Positions 54,013 through 64,000 of a stretch of DNA of 64,000 nucleotides are shown here, piece by piece (position 1 is the stretch's first letter; every line of letters begins with the position of its first letter). The position numbers were made by a program, and so were the translations under genes. The notes under the pieces were generated by a model, which worked only from the letters and a program-made list of their open reading frames with translations, did no database searches and had not been told where the DNA came from. Source of the stretch: Cydia pomonella (taxonomy: Eukaryota > Arthropoda > Insecta > Lepidoptera > Tortricidae); the NCBI RefSeq assembly GCF_033807575.1, contig NC_084706.1, positions 24,218,725-24,282,724 on the forward strand, written 5' to 3'.

Positions 54013-54761
54013 GCCACAACACCCGCCTAGTACGCTCTATATTAGGTGACAATATCTATCTACTTGTAAAGATAATATGACATACTTATATACATAGAAA
54101 ATACCCATCTCAGTTCAACACACAAATAAAAGGCCCTTATTTTCATTCCACATACCCTGTCACACGGGACTTCGTGCGGGATAACGGTGGTCTTTCATAT
54201 TGGATGCGCCGCTTCGGTGTGTCAACAGGACATCGCTATTGTGCAAAGTAGCGCTGTCTCGCTACCACACCGGAGCGGCATGCGGATCCGCATCAGGAAC
54301 ACTCACATGTCAATTGCATCTGCAATTACTACATTACTGCAGCGGCTTTGAGACCTCTGGTGCATACGACGGATTGAACGTCGCTCAAGGGGTCTAAAGG
54401 TATAGGGTATTATGGGAAGATTCGCGAATTCGAATCCTAGATCCAGATAATTTCATACATTTCGGATCCGGATTGCTAAGTAGGGGTATATATGATAACA
54501 GCGTAACCGGTAATAATTCCCTCGAGGCGCGTCGAGGCACGCCCGTTGGGATAATATTGGAAATGCCACACACGGACGCGGAGCTATGCTCAAGATGGCC
54601 GGCCGAGAGGCCAATTCAAACTTATTATGTTAATTTTGACTACATTACACGCATAAGAGCCGTAGTAGCAGCTTCGTAAAAATGGAGTTAGGATATTCGA
54701 AATCAGCGCAACGAACTCAGGATAGATAGTTTATGGGGCCTTGGTGCCTAGGGAACATGCC

Positions 54762-54863
54762 AATCGTTGACGCTCTGTAGCGTAGCGTAGTCATCTCTTT
54801 CTTTCTTCCATGTAGTGCGACAGAGACTGTTGCGTTTCGTTCGCTACGGAGCGTTCGTTGATA
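54762..54863. mobile_element. hairpin MITE (GACGCTCTGTAGCG)
   Basis: AATCGTTGACGCTCTGTAGCG pairs with CGCTACGGAGCGTTCGTTGAT, with a ~60-bp loop. Confidence 0.6.
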
Positions 54864-55084
54864 GAAAACGCCATTCGAAAGAGAAATAGGTAAAATATAT
54901 GGAAATAATCACGTGATTTTCCGATACATTTTTGTCTTTTCATCATCATGGGCTAGGCCCCTAGATCATTTTCAGTCCAGAAGCTTCAGATATCACGTTA
55001 CCAACCGTGCAATGAGACGACAGCTACCTACCACCTTCCCTATATTAGTTTTAGATCAAGAAAATTAATAAAATCAGGAAAAAT

Positions 55085-55495
55085 CATTCTTTTAGTGGTC
55101 TCCAAAAGTGGGGATGATTCCACCTTGTGGTCTCCAAAAGTGGGGATGATTTTTTTTTCGGTTCAACCCTATAGTGTGGGGTGTCATTGGATAGGTGTTT
55201 TAAAACTAATACGGATTACTACGAATATTTTTTTTATAAACGTAATAGTTTCAGATATAATCGCTCTGAAAGAAAAATAATGTATTCCCGCCTCTAATTC
55301 CTCTAACATTTGAATCATGAGTCCAAAAAATTAAAAGAAAAACGTGAAAGTAAAGATTAGTAAAGACTTTCAAGGAAAACTATAGCAAACCTGATCCATC
55401 CAGCCATTTTTGAGTTTTTGAAAAAAGTCTAATTTGACGGACGGGTAACTACGGAACCCTACACTGAGCACGGCCTGACACCCGTGGCCGGTTTT
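55085..55495. repeat. GGGTTCCGTA family repeat with a 40-bp duplication
   Basis: TGGTCTCCAAAAGTGGGGAT is present twice (55098 and 55128). The rest follows the 1381/21354 family, ending CTACGGAACCCTACACTGAG and GGCCGGTTTTTTT. Confidence 0.65.
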
Positions 55496-55934
55496 TTTAT
55501 ATTTGTTCAGTAGGTAACTATGCATGCTTATTCTATAATAAAAAAATAGAGTTATGATAACAATTACGAAAAAACGCCGTTTTCCGTAAATCGACTTTTT
55601 TTTTTCTCTTTGTTAACTTAAATGTAGCTCCTAAATCGTAAAGTAAACTTAAACATAACCAAATTTGTAGGACATTTTATGGTTAAATTTTTGTTCAAAG
55701 TATCTAATTATAATACTATTCGTAAAGATATTCGACATATGAGCAAAAATCTGAAAAAAGGTAACTCCCTCCCCCCTTACCCCTTCCGCACTCACCCTCG
55801 AGAACATTTAGTATGTTAATCTGGACACCACAAGGTATAATTTTACCAATATACAAAAAAACTACACTAATTATTTGCCCTGATTGCCCATATTCGAGTT
55901 AACTTGAGCTCTTTCCTTCGTATACAACGATATA

Positions 55935-56130
55935 GGGACCGTGCGCGTTGGAGGGTCTGCCATCTTGTGGTCTGAATCGGAACCATAAACAGGCACATTT
56001 ACACGTCAAGTGTTTTCTTGTGCATAGTAGGTTCTGCCATCTTGTGGGCTACATCGGAACAAAAAACATCACATTTACGCCTCGCGCCAAAAATCTGACG
56101 GCTCCTGTGCTGCCTCCTATAGTTCATGCA
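55935..56130 (+). repeat. repeat with CTGCCATCTTGTGG blocks
   Basis: Inverted copy of 25594-25815: GGGTCTGCCATCTTGTGGTC and GGTTCTGCCATCTTGTGGGC about 75 bp apart. Confidence 0.75.
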
Positions 56131-56825
56131 CGCTCCCTATATATACGTATAGCAATATCCCGCCCGCATACCGGAGCAGCGTGCGTTTCCATCCAATGCG
56201 AAGACCACCTTAATTTTTATATTTACCCGGAAAACGGATTCATATTTCAGAGCAGGAAAAAACAGTTATTTTCGCAAAAAAAGAAAAACTAATTCCCTCC
56301 ATGGAAAAACCTTTCCAAGAGCATGGCTAACATTGTTATTTCGACAAACAACTGCGCTTGACATGCATTACAAACCTTACTCAAGATTTAGCATAGATAA
56401 TTTTACGAAAGCGGCTTTCTTCTTACATGTCAGCTGGAAAATTCAGGTGAGATTACACTGGGTTTTGTCTTGGAGTATTTAACAACCAGGGTCGCCTTTA
56501 AGAGCCCTCCGTCGAAAACCTCGGCCAATGGTCATAAGTATTATACGGTCTGACGTTTATTTGACATAGCAATTTTTTTTAAAGCTAAGACAACTCCTAA
56601 AAATGAAAAATTCAGAGACAAATATTAGCAGCTCTAAAATAAAATGCATTGTTTCCATAACCATTTTGTCGTCTCACCAAACCATTGTCTTACCTATTAC
56701 CTGCTAAACGTATTGTATCGGAATTTATGAAATGTTTTCAAGACTTCCGGTTCGAGCGCCATCTTGATGGTCAGCTTCGTGATTAATTCCTTTGCCCATT
56801 AAAGTGTTATATCGATTGCTTATTA
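56130..56825. other. intergenic, no gene seen
   Basis: No exon or clear element recognised; AT-rich. Confidence 0.4.
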
Positions 56826-56846
56826 TACAGCAAACGAATGTGGTAG

Positions 56847-57184
56847 AGAATGTGGTAGAAGAGAGCTGATATAGAGCCAACGAAGTGGGAGAGTCTAGCC
56901 AGTGACCGTCCACGTTGGAGGCATATTGTGCAGACTCAGGTGCGTCAGTTTGAAGCCAGGCGGCTCACAGAACTCGACGCTAAGCGCGACGAACTGAAGG
57001 CCAGACCACCTGCGGCCATACTTTACAATTATGTCGGAGGGGTGCTGACTTGCAACGAGTGTGGTCGTACATTTGCTGCAAAAATTGGCTATATCAGTCA
57101 CCTGAGAGCGCACCAGCGACGCTCTCAGCGGTAGAACGCAGTCGCTGTGGTCGAAAACGGCTAGGAGATGATGATGATGATTAA
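56847..57184 (+). pseudogene. 5'-truncated LINE insertion with 21-bp target duplication
   Basis: From about 56866 the plus strand reads ADIEPTKWESLASDRPRWRH, then VRQFEARRLTELDAKR and LTCNECGRTFAAKIGYISHL, ending RAHQRRSQR and a TAG at 57132-57134. A W..LA.DR..WR segment followed by a terminal CysCys...HisHis finger is the end of an insect LINE polyprotein. The 3' end is a (GAT)n run at 57166-57180. The 21 bases at 56826-56846 recur exactly at 57185-57205, the target duplication of target-primed reverse transcription. The ORF portion has no stop, so the insertion is recent. Confidence 0.9.
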
Positions 57185-57488
57185 TACAGCAAACGAATGT
57201 GGTAGTTTGCAGTGAATGAAGAATTAATCCTGAAACGTGATTAACCACCATTTTTGAGTCAACGGCCGGTAATCCACGTTCTGCTTGTAAAGTCCAGCTA
57301 TCGGTTTACAAGAGCTAATAACATCACCGTACACTATCTTGTACTAACCGTACAATGTTAGTCGTATTTAAAGCTCCTAATACCTTGATCTGGCGAAATG
57401 GTTCCACTAGACTGAAGACATCATTTTAAAAGTATGAATTAATGAAATGTTTCCAAATTTGTAAGGGCAGGTAAACTTTTAGATACAG

Positions 57489-57815
57489 TTTTTTTTATAC
57501 TATGTCGGTGGCAAACAAGCATACGGCCTGCCTGATGGTACGCAGTCTCCTTAGCATATGTACGCCTGCAACTCCAGAAGAGCTACATGTGCGTTGCCGA
57601 CCGTAGGTAACACTCCCCACCCTCGTTAAGCTCTTGCAACCTTACTCACCGGCAGGAACACAACACTATGAGCAGGGTCTAGTGTTATTTGGTTGCGGTT
57701 TTCTGTAAGGTGGAGGTACTTCCCCAATTGGGGTCTGCTTTAGATCTGGAATGACATGCGCTATGCTGTGCCCTACCACACCTCTCTTTTGGACATTGTT
57801 TGAGGACATACCCGG
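57489..57815 (-). mobile_element. LINE-derived SINE-like repeat, copy 3
   Basis: Reverse complement of 37187-37535: TATGTCGGTGGCAAACAAGC at the left, TTTTCTGTAAGGTGGAGGTA and ATCTGGAATGACATGC, ending near GGACATACCCGG. Confidence 0.8.
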
Positions 57816-57829
57816 TTGACCTATTTTCA

Positions 57830-58075
57830 CAAGTTTTTATTTAACTTGCCATGTTAGAATGTATATTAGTTAGTTAGTGTAGCTTCTTGTAGATTGAAGT
57901 AATTTGGCTTCAAAATTTGACCCACTTCCCGGTTTCTGATAAAGTTGAAAATTTGCATGTGTAAGTCGAGTGACAATGCAATATTATGGTACCATCGAGC
58001 TGATCTCTAATGATGGATACAGGAGGTGGCCATAGGAATTAGGAACTATGTGATGAAACAGCCGTCATAAAAAAC
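57830..58075 (+). repeat. repeat with ATCGAGCTGATCTCTAATGATG, copy 3
   Basis: Third copy of the 44815-45060 family (ATTATGGTACCATCGAGCTG, ACAGGAGGTGGCCAT). Confidence 0.75.
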
Positions 58076-58079
58076 GAAG

Positions 58080-60370
58080 AGTCGGATGCCTCGACCCGGA
58101 CCTAGACTGGTCTAACGGTCATCCTTAAAACTGCACCTATGTGTGGTCACCTCGTTGCTTAATAACGCTTCATAGTGCAGTGTTTGTGTAGTCTGTGGGT
58201 TCAAATTTAATGTCTATATGGGACCCATTGCACCGCTAAACTACGATCGTAGCGCTACGTCGTAGTCGATAACATGGATTTCCCGATATGTATGTTAGAG
58301 GCAAAACGACATCGTGTCGTGATTAACGCTGAATGTGTTAAAGTAATACAAATTACTGATCATCTCCTAAATTAAACATGATTAAACGCATCGCATCGTC
58401 TGCATCCAAAAAAATCCCAGGATTAACATGGGAACACTATCAGTATTGGCTAATAGAAAATGAAATGCCGGACTCGGGCCGTTTCATTCCCAAGATAACG
58501 TCAAAGATGTTACTGAACCGAAAGATATTCCTTAAATATAAGGCGCACAGACTCTTTATTTATATATACTTCTTGTTTTTCTTTGTACAACAAAGTGTTA
58601 TGTAACTAAATACTACTCTATATGGAAAGTGTAAGTCCTTTCTCTAGAGATTTATGAAGGTTTTACCTTCCTTAACTGGCCGGTATAAATCAGTCGGCGC
58701 GGACTAATGGTGATTTATCGACAATAACACGAAGGTATAGACTTCCTAGGAAAATATTACGGTAATGATGACTTATGTAGGTTTTATTTGAGCTTGAGCT
58801 CACATAATTATTTGTTTGAGCAATTTCTGTCCTAGATTCATAAATAAAGAAACTTCATGCTTAAACTTATAAATAAACAATTAATTGTATGAAAAGTAGG
58901 TATGATTGGAAAATAAATATGATGGGTCTAGTTTGGATAGCGGACTATGTAGTAGGTACGGACAGTGGGGCGACACTCCTCCTTTCGGCTTTTCTCGGCT
59001 CCGTTCGGTTCAGCGTTGCTCCGAACAATTATTATGGTTGGCACAACTTAACATCCCTATACATGCACGACCAATAAGATAATGACTTGAATTTATCAAC
59101 CCTAAATGGCCGAAAGGGATAGTGCCATATTATATTAGAAAGGGACCGCATAATTCGTCCCTGAATCACTGTCAAACTTCGGTTTTGTAGGAAGTGTCAT
59201 TTCTGTACGGTAGTACTATTATTTATGAGTCGTTTAACTTCAAACTCTGATAAATCCATCTGTCAGATTTTGTGATTTTGGTCCCTAAGAGGGTCGAAAG
59301 GATTTATCTGAGTTTGAAGTCCCGTTACCGCATACGAAGCCATAATATATCGGATATGATATTCAACTCTATTGACAACTATTAATGTTCAAATTTCAAC
59401 AAATATTTTTTATTACTTGCGGTAAGTTTAGTTGGTTCATATTGTTTGACATATTTTTGTAATATTTTTATCTTTATTTGACATTTTAACGACAATTCCA
59501 AAATTCCATATTTTTCTTTGCACATAACGATCCTTATTGAGCGACACAATCAATTTTAATAAATTAACGATCATGATGAGAAGATAAACATACTTTTGAC
59601 GAATGTAGCAAATTTATAGTGTAATTTTCATCGTGAAATAAAGAAATCTAAATCTAAGGGTTTAAGAAACTAATTTATTTTGTGATACGGTTGCAATTTT
59701 ATCATCTATCGTATCGTAAATACAAATACCGCGATATCTTTTCGGGCATACTCGTATTTTATCGAGATTTATTCCTAATACTGTATAACAGGAAACTCAT
59801 CAACCAGTCAACAACAAACGTATAAGTACTGTCATGCGACATTCAACTCTTTTTCGTTCCATTTAAGTCTCAATGCCGCTTAAATACGTTCTAAACTCGC
59901 AGCCAAGGACATTATTCTAAAAACACACTTTGGATCGCGTGTTGATATGACGATTAGTACTCCGATGGGGCTATACGGAAGATAACGCATTTTTTTTTTA
60001 CATTTGTTTATAGTTGGTAGTGTTTTGTTTGTTTATGGACTTTTTTTTATTGAAAGATGCTAATGTCTAAAGTGCGTGTAGTAAATTTGGCAGCGGTGAA
60101 CAAAACTTTTTTAAGGTACATCCTTTATTTTAATATTTATACCGGTTTTAGAACTAAATAGATTTGTTTACTTCCCTTCGAATACTTGTTGTTTGACGGT
60201 CGTAATCTTCTTTTGGTTTAATCGTACAATTCCCACTTAAATTATTACAGTAAATTATTTCGTTGAAAAATAATAAACATGCAGCTTATTTGTTATCAAA
60301 AATTCTAATGTATAGTTCTTTTATATGGCAATTAATATACTAAAACGTCTTAAGCTTAACACATATTTGC
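58080..60370. other. intergenic with minor repeats
   Basis: No gene seen. A segment at 58500-58600 resembles 45610-45690 (AAGATATTCCTTAAATATAAGG; CTTCTTGTTTTTCTTTGTAC). A small hairpin lies at 59218-59330 (TTCAAACTCTGATAAATCC / GGATTTATCTGAGTTTGAA). Confidence 0.45.
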
Positions 60371-60377
60371 TATTACT

Positions 60378-60600
60378 TTTTATTGCACACCTCAATAAAG
60401 AAAACAACAGCAAAATTAGAGGTAAAACGCAGGCGGTCTTATCGCTACAAAGCGATATCTATAAATAAATATGTAGGGCTAATACGGTCGGCTCTTTATC
60501 ATTTGTCACTATGCCTGTCACGTTCTAGCAAGTATGTAAGTGCGAAAGTGACGGGCATAGTGACAAGTGATAAAAATGGAACCATACTGCCACTGCTGAT
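60378..60600. repeat. LINE 3' terminus plus hairpin MITE
   Basis: TTTATTGCACACCTCAATAA...GCGGTCTTATCGCTACAAAG is an inverted LINE end. It is followed by a hairpin in which TTGTCACTATGCCTGTCACG pairs with GTGACGGGCATAGTGACAAG (about 60500-60570). Confidence 0.65.
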
Positions 60601-60639
60601 CTCTATTAATTATCTCTATTAATATTGGAAGTAATATAA

Positions 60640-61160
60640 AATCTAATATAAGAATCAAAGAATTTAGTATAGGATTTAGATAGTATTGTCAAAGTAAATT
60701 TTGTAGTCAACTCAATTTACTGCCATCTTTCGACACAGGAGGATTTAGAATTAAATAGGCTTTTTGACCCATGTTCTTTCACTGATATGTGATAAATATC
60801 AAAAGATGTCGCCATCTACTCGAGTATAGGCCCAAGGTATATCGCTATCTACTAGACCTTAAATTTTTACCCATTTACATTTCGAGACATGTTTTTAGGA
60901 CCCTTATAGATTCGTCATGTCCGTCTGTCTGTCCGATTATGTCACAGCCACTTTTTTCTTACCTTTTGAACGCTTTATGTTATACAAAACATCACTCAAA
61001 CGTCAATCTCCCGGGCGCATGCGAATTGCGAACTAATGTAAACCTTACTTGAAAGTGTGAAGGTTACTTTGACAGCGTCCGCCATAACGACTATTGTTGT
61101 CCTTGGCGCTGTGGGCACGACTAGTAACGACGCCTTTAGGTTCTTGGCGTTCAAAGGTTT
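60640..61160. repeat. cluster of three dispersed repeats, inverted
   Basis: 60640-60800 matches 24170-24290 inverted; 60885-60960 matches 21375-21420; 60984-61160 matches 17270-17430 inverted (GCGTCCGCCATAACGAC, GTCCTTGGCGCTGTGGG). Confidence 0.7.
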
Positions 61161-61222
61161 AAACGGAGTTATATATATCTGTTATAAAAATGAACCGAAG
61201 TAGATGTTGCTATGTGGCCCCG

Positions 61223-61349
61223 TACAGTCAGCGTCAAATACTTTTTAGCAGTCAAAGTGGCCAAATAGTTCGGTACACCATACTAAATATATGGTGTACC
61301 GAACTATTTGGCTACTTTGGTTGCTACAAAGTATTTGACGCTGACTGTA
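61223..61349. mobile_element. 127-bp near-perfect palindromic MITE (TACAGTCAGCGTCAAATACT)
   Basis: Both halves pair almost along their entire length: TACAGTCAGCGTCAAATACT / AGTATTTGACGCTGACTGTA outside and TTCGGTACACCATA / TATGGTGTACCGAA at the centre. TA-flanked. 355 bp upstream of the first P450 exon seen. Confidence 0.93.
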
Positions 61350-61703
61350 CATAATGCTGTAGTTTTGGTTGTCAAAACTTGACGTGTGACAAATTGACAT
61401 TTCAGTTACCACGAAGCATATGGCGACGTACAGCGACATCTAGTTCTGCTGACAAATTAAAAACACATTTTATTTCTTTCAACAACTCATTGATTAAAAT
61501 TTTGCAAGCATACATTTATTCAGGGGCAAAAACGTGCCACTGTTAGTGATTAATTAAATATCGACTTAATTGTTATCGATATCGATGCTAGCAATATCTA
61601 GATCATAATAAGAAATGTGACTCACTTCTTATTATCTTTCTGGGTTCTGATTTATCTACTTGAATCATTTTCGTAAACTTGAGCACTTTTATTTTATTTT
61701 CAG

Positions 61704-62905
61704 AAGCACTACTTCTATAACCAAACAAAATGCAGAAGCAATCCAGAATATAAAACCGTGGAAAGAAATCCCTGGGCCACCAGCTCTGCCTATTGTGGGA
61801 TCTATACTAAGTTTTTTACCTGGAGGTAAACTATATGGCTCTTTCTCTATTTCAATATCTGATCCGTTTGTCTACTCATTGTTAAATATGCCTTCTGGCC
61901 AGGGTAGGGGCTGATGAGGAGGCACCAAGGAAACACGTCCGGTCAGCATAGAATGTATTTCGAGAACGAAGAATTAAGCCTACCCACATTCAGTCGGCGC
62001 CTGATTACTAAATCTACCCACATATGTCACACTCATATTTTCATATACAATTTTGGTCTTCATTTAGTTTGATGGTTTCCTAACCCTTTACACTGTTAAC
62101 AATTGTTGGATACTGTTGGTGTCAACCAAACTTAAGTAAAAATAGTGTGACTTTTAGTCAATATTTTAGCAGCATTTTTGTTTGATCGGGACCAGTAAAT
62201 TTTTTCGGTTGTATTGTTTTTCTGACAAAAAAAAAATTTTTTTGAGGAAGTTTCAGTGACAATCACGGATTTAAAGGTTCCAACTAACTTTTGCTTTGGA
62301 ATCATATTATAAAAGTCTTTAGTTTACTGGAAAATCTTCCGCCGCGCTCAATTGTCAACGTTAACAATAAATTGGTTAAATAAAAAAATCTATACTTGGA
62401 ACTTTAGCACATCGAATCAAGAACCGATACAATTCCAGCGCCATCTACGAAGAGCTTTGCATGTTACATTGGTTATTGGAACGTTATTGCTTTCAAAATC
62501 TTAAACAATTAAAAAAATGTTGTCAGGCAACAAAGGCGCTATAATAAATAGAATTACTATGTAATTACATAATATACCTAAAAATTAATGATTAACTTAC
62601 ACTATTAATATAATATGTAATGAATTTAAATTGTCAAATCATAACATCACTAAAAATAAAATAAAATAATCTTAAAAACTTAAAATCATTTTAACGATAC
62701 AAGTTTTTTGCTACGTCATCTGTTATATTGTAGGATGATGTAGGTTTTGATAACTGTGACTTGTGTATCAGGAAAACTATCAGGATACAAGGGCGTTCAA
62801 TTAAATGACAGGTTGTATCAACTATATGGACCTATAGTAAGAATGGAAGGACTTATGGGAGCACTCCCAATGGTTATGCTATTTGACGCTGATGCTGTTG
62901 AACAT
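61704..62905 (+). CDS. mitochondrial-clan cytochrome P450, two 5' exons (partial gene)
   Basis: The exons are 61704-61825 and 62772-62905, with a TTTTATTTTCAG acceptor, GGAG|GTAAAC donor, TATCAG acceptor and CAT|GTAAGT donor; the phases fit (1, then 0). The peptide has the proline-rich hinge and start of the fold, KPWKEIPGPPALPIVGSI, then LPGGKLSGYKGVQLNDRLYQ, LYGPIVRMEG and VMLFDADAVEH. This layout is that of insect mitochondrial P450s (CYP12/CYP333-like by resemblance; subfamily not certain), which are haem monooxygenases fed by adrenodoxin. The exon with the start codon and targeting peptide was not found upstream, and the helix-C, I-helix and haem-binding exons lie beyond the window. No stop or frameshift is seen in the two exons. 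Confidence 0.85.
61826..62771. other. P450 intron
   Basis: GT-AG intron of 946 nt, AT-rich, with no clear element. Confidence 0.6.
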
Positions 62906-63039
62906 GTAAGTATTGCACTTCTAATATTTTTCTTTATATTTTTGCATTTATCTTGGGTACCTACATATTTTTTTCGAACCCAGAAAGATTATTGACAAAG
63001 AATTGATATTCAAACATTGAGATTAATATATTTTCGTGT

Positions 63040-63135
63040 AATCCACGATAACGCACAGATTTGTCAAATCTAATCTTTAATAAAATGACATTACGAGTCA
63101 AGGCTTGCGTCTTCGTGAATGACACGATCTATTCG
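63040..63135. mobile_element. small hairpin MITE, copy 4 (inverted)
   Basis: TTTGTCAAATCTAATCTTTA to GCGTCTTCGTGAATGACACG; the fourth copy of the 14346 family, in the next P450 intron. Confidence 0.65.
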
Positions 63136-63835
63136 GTGTAAAAAATATTTTATGAAATATTACATTGTGATACAAGTGTGCTAAATTGGTTATTACACAC
63201 GAGGCGATATTGTGCGATTTGCAAGCGCGCAATAAGAAAGTCAATGTGTGTAATGACCATAGCACACGCGTTTCATATGACGTTTTTCAACACACTTGTG
63301 AGGAAAAAAGAAACTTTCATATTAATCAAATTTAAATTATTAAATCGGATAGTAAAAGTCTTGCATCTGTCCTACTGCCTGCCATCCCTCCCCCGTAAAA
63401 GCCTGTAAAATCTACTCGACCAATTTAAGAAGGCTCCGTTTCCATACATATTATAGCAATCAGTTACCTTCTTAACTCAGTCGGATAATATAATCAAAAA
63501 GCATCACGAGTGGTATAATATACTGAAAAAGCACGAGTGCTTAATATGTAGGATTATGAGCCAAAAATCGGTGAAATAAAAACGCCGTTATGAGCAAGTG
63601 TGTTGAAAATGCATGTAAAGTACGTAACTAAGGCTTAACTGTTTATTTTATCTTTATACTTAAACTACGAGTAAAAATCAATGTCAAAATCGTATTATGA
63701 TGCCGCTAGTCTTTAAATATTATGATGAAGATTGCGTTCAACATACTTATTTTGTTTTACAATTACGTGCTTCCGTTAGTTTTTACTATAAAAGATTTGA
63801 AATATCCATAATTTTAGCGTGTAAGTTATTTTGTG
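63136..63835. other. P450 intron, no exon seen
   Basis: No stretch here continues the P450 in phase 0 with an acceptable acceptor. Short ORFs lack P450 motifs. Confidence 0.5.
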
Positions 63836-63945
63836 GGTCAAAATTCTTTTCGTTGTCTTGTATTCTGTCCCCAAAAAATATGACGGAGTGGAGTTTTTTG
63901 TATGAGATAAATTTTTGTTTGTAATTTTTCTCATGTAAAATATTA
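63836..63945 (+). repeat. short repeat shared with 46484-46600
   Basis: See 46484-46600; here CAAAATTCTTTTCGTTGTCT and CCCCAAAAAATATGACGGAG. Confidence 0.7.
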
Positions 63946-64000
63946 TCTACAGCTAGAAAGACATACAATAGACAGATACAGGCGTGGTTAAAAACAAGAC

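Noticed and set aside
54473..54679. 68-codon ORF with GC-rich content
   Set aside because: No domain recognised, no splice sites that make sense, and no related copy; left uncalled.
56895..57250. 118-codon minus-strand ORF opposite the LINE tail
   Set aside because: Antisense shadow of the LINE coding end at 56866-57134.
61660..61703. P450 start at 61660
   Set aside because: The first codon there is TTG, not ATG, and a strong TTTTATTTTCAG acceptor ends at 61703, so the frame before it is intronic.
63953..64000. third P450 exon at the window edge after TCTACAG
   Set aside because: In the required phase 0 it meets a stop after 12 codons and shows no P450 similarity; a dispersed repeat lies just before it.

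Overview
The window is AT-rich, repeat-dense animal DNA with GT-AG introns. The gene content (two secreted M28 carboxypeptidase Q paralogues and the 5' part of a mitochondrial-clan cytochrome P450) and the repeats (a tRNA-derived SINE, jockey/RTE-like LINE ends, many TA-flanked palindromic MITEs) point to an insect, most likely a moth or butterfly. That assignment is an inference; no species marker is present.

Layout. 1-9.4 kb: intergenic, with LINE debris, MITEs, a possible terminal exon whose splice acceptor has been copied into a 55-bp minisatellite (2.97-3.39 kb), and a ~140-bp tandem array (8.5-9.0 kb). 9.4-13.1 kb: a complete three-exon carboxypeptidase Q-like gene on the minus strand (471 aa). 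At 17.5 kb a lone signal-peptide exon of the same family lies upstream in the same orientation and the same splice phase. 18-40 kb: intergenic and almost wholly repeats, including LINE ends, SINEs, a 33-bp minisatellite and an intact hAT-type element with an 8-bp target duplication and a zinc-finger ORF. 40.0-48.1 kb: a second complete carboxypeptidase Q-like gene on the plus strand (477 aa), with the same exon plan and a 6.1-kb first intron full of transposons. 48-61.7 kb: intergenic, with a four-element nest of transposons at 51.3-52.7 kb, a run of hairpin MITEs to 54.9 kb and a 5'-truncated LINE with a 21-bp target duplication. 61.7-64 kb: two consecutive internal exons of a mitochondrial-clan P450; its first exon and later exons were not found.

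The two carboxypeptidases are divergently oriented, share intron phases and keep all residues of the di-zinc site. They are old tandem duplicates and probably digest small peptides outside the cell or in lysosomes. The P450 is an unrelated neighbour. I see no operons, CRISPR arrays, rRNA genes or genuine tRNA genes. The interest of the window lies in its genome dynamics: an orphan or alternative first exon, a tandem-copied splice acceptor, nested mobile elements and a hAT remnant that keeps only its DNA-binding finger.
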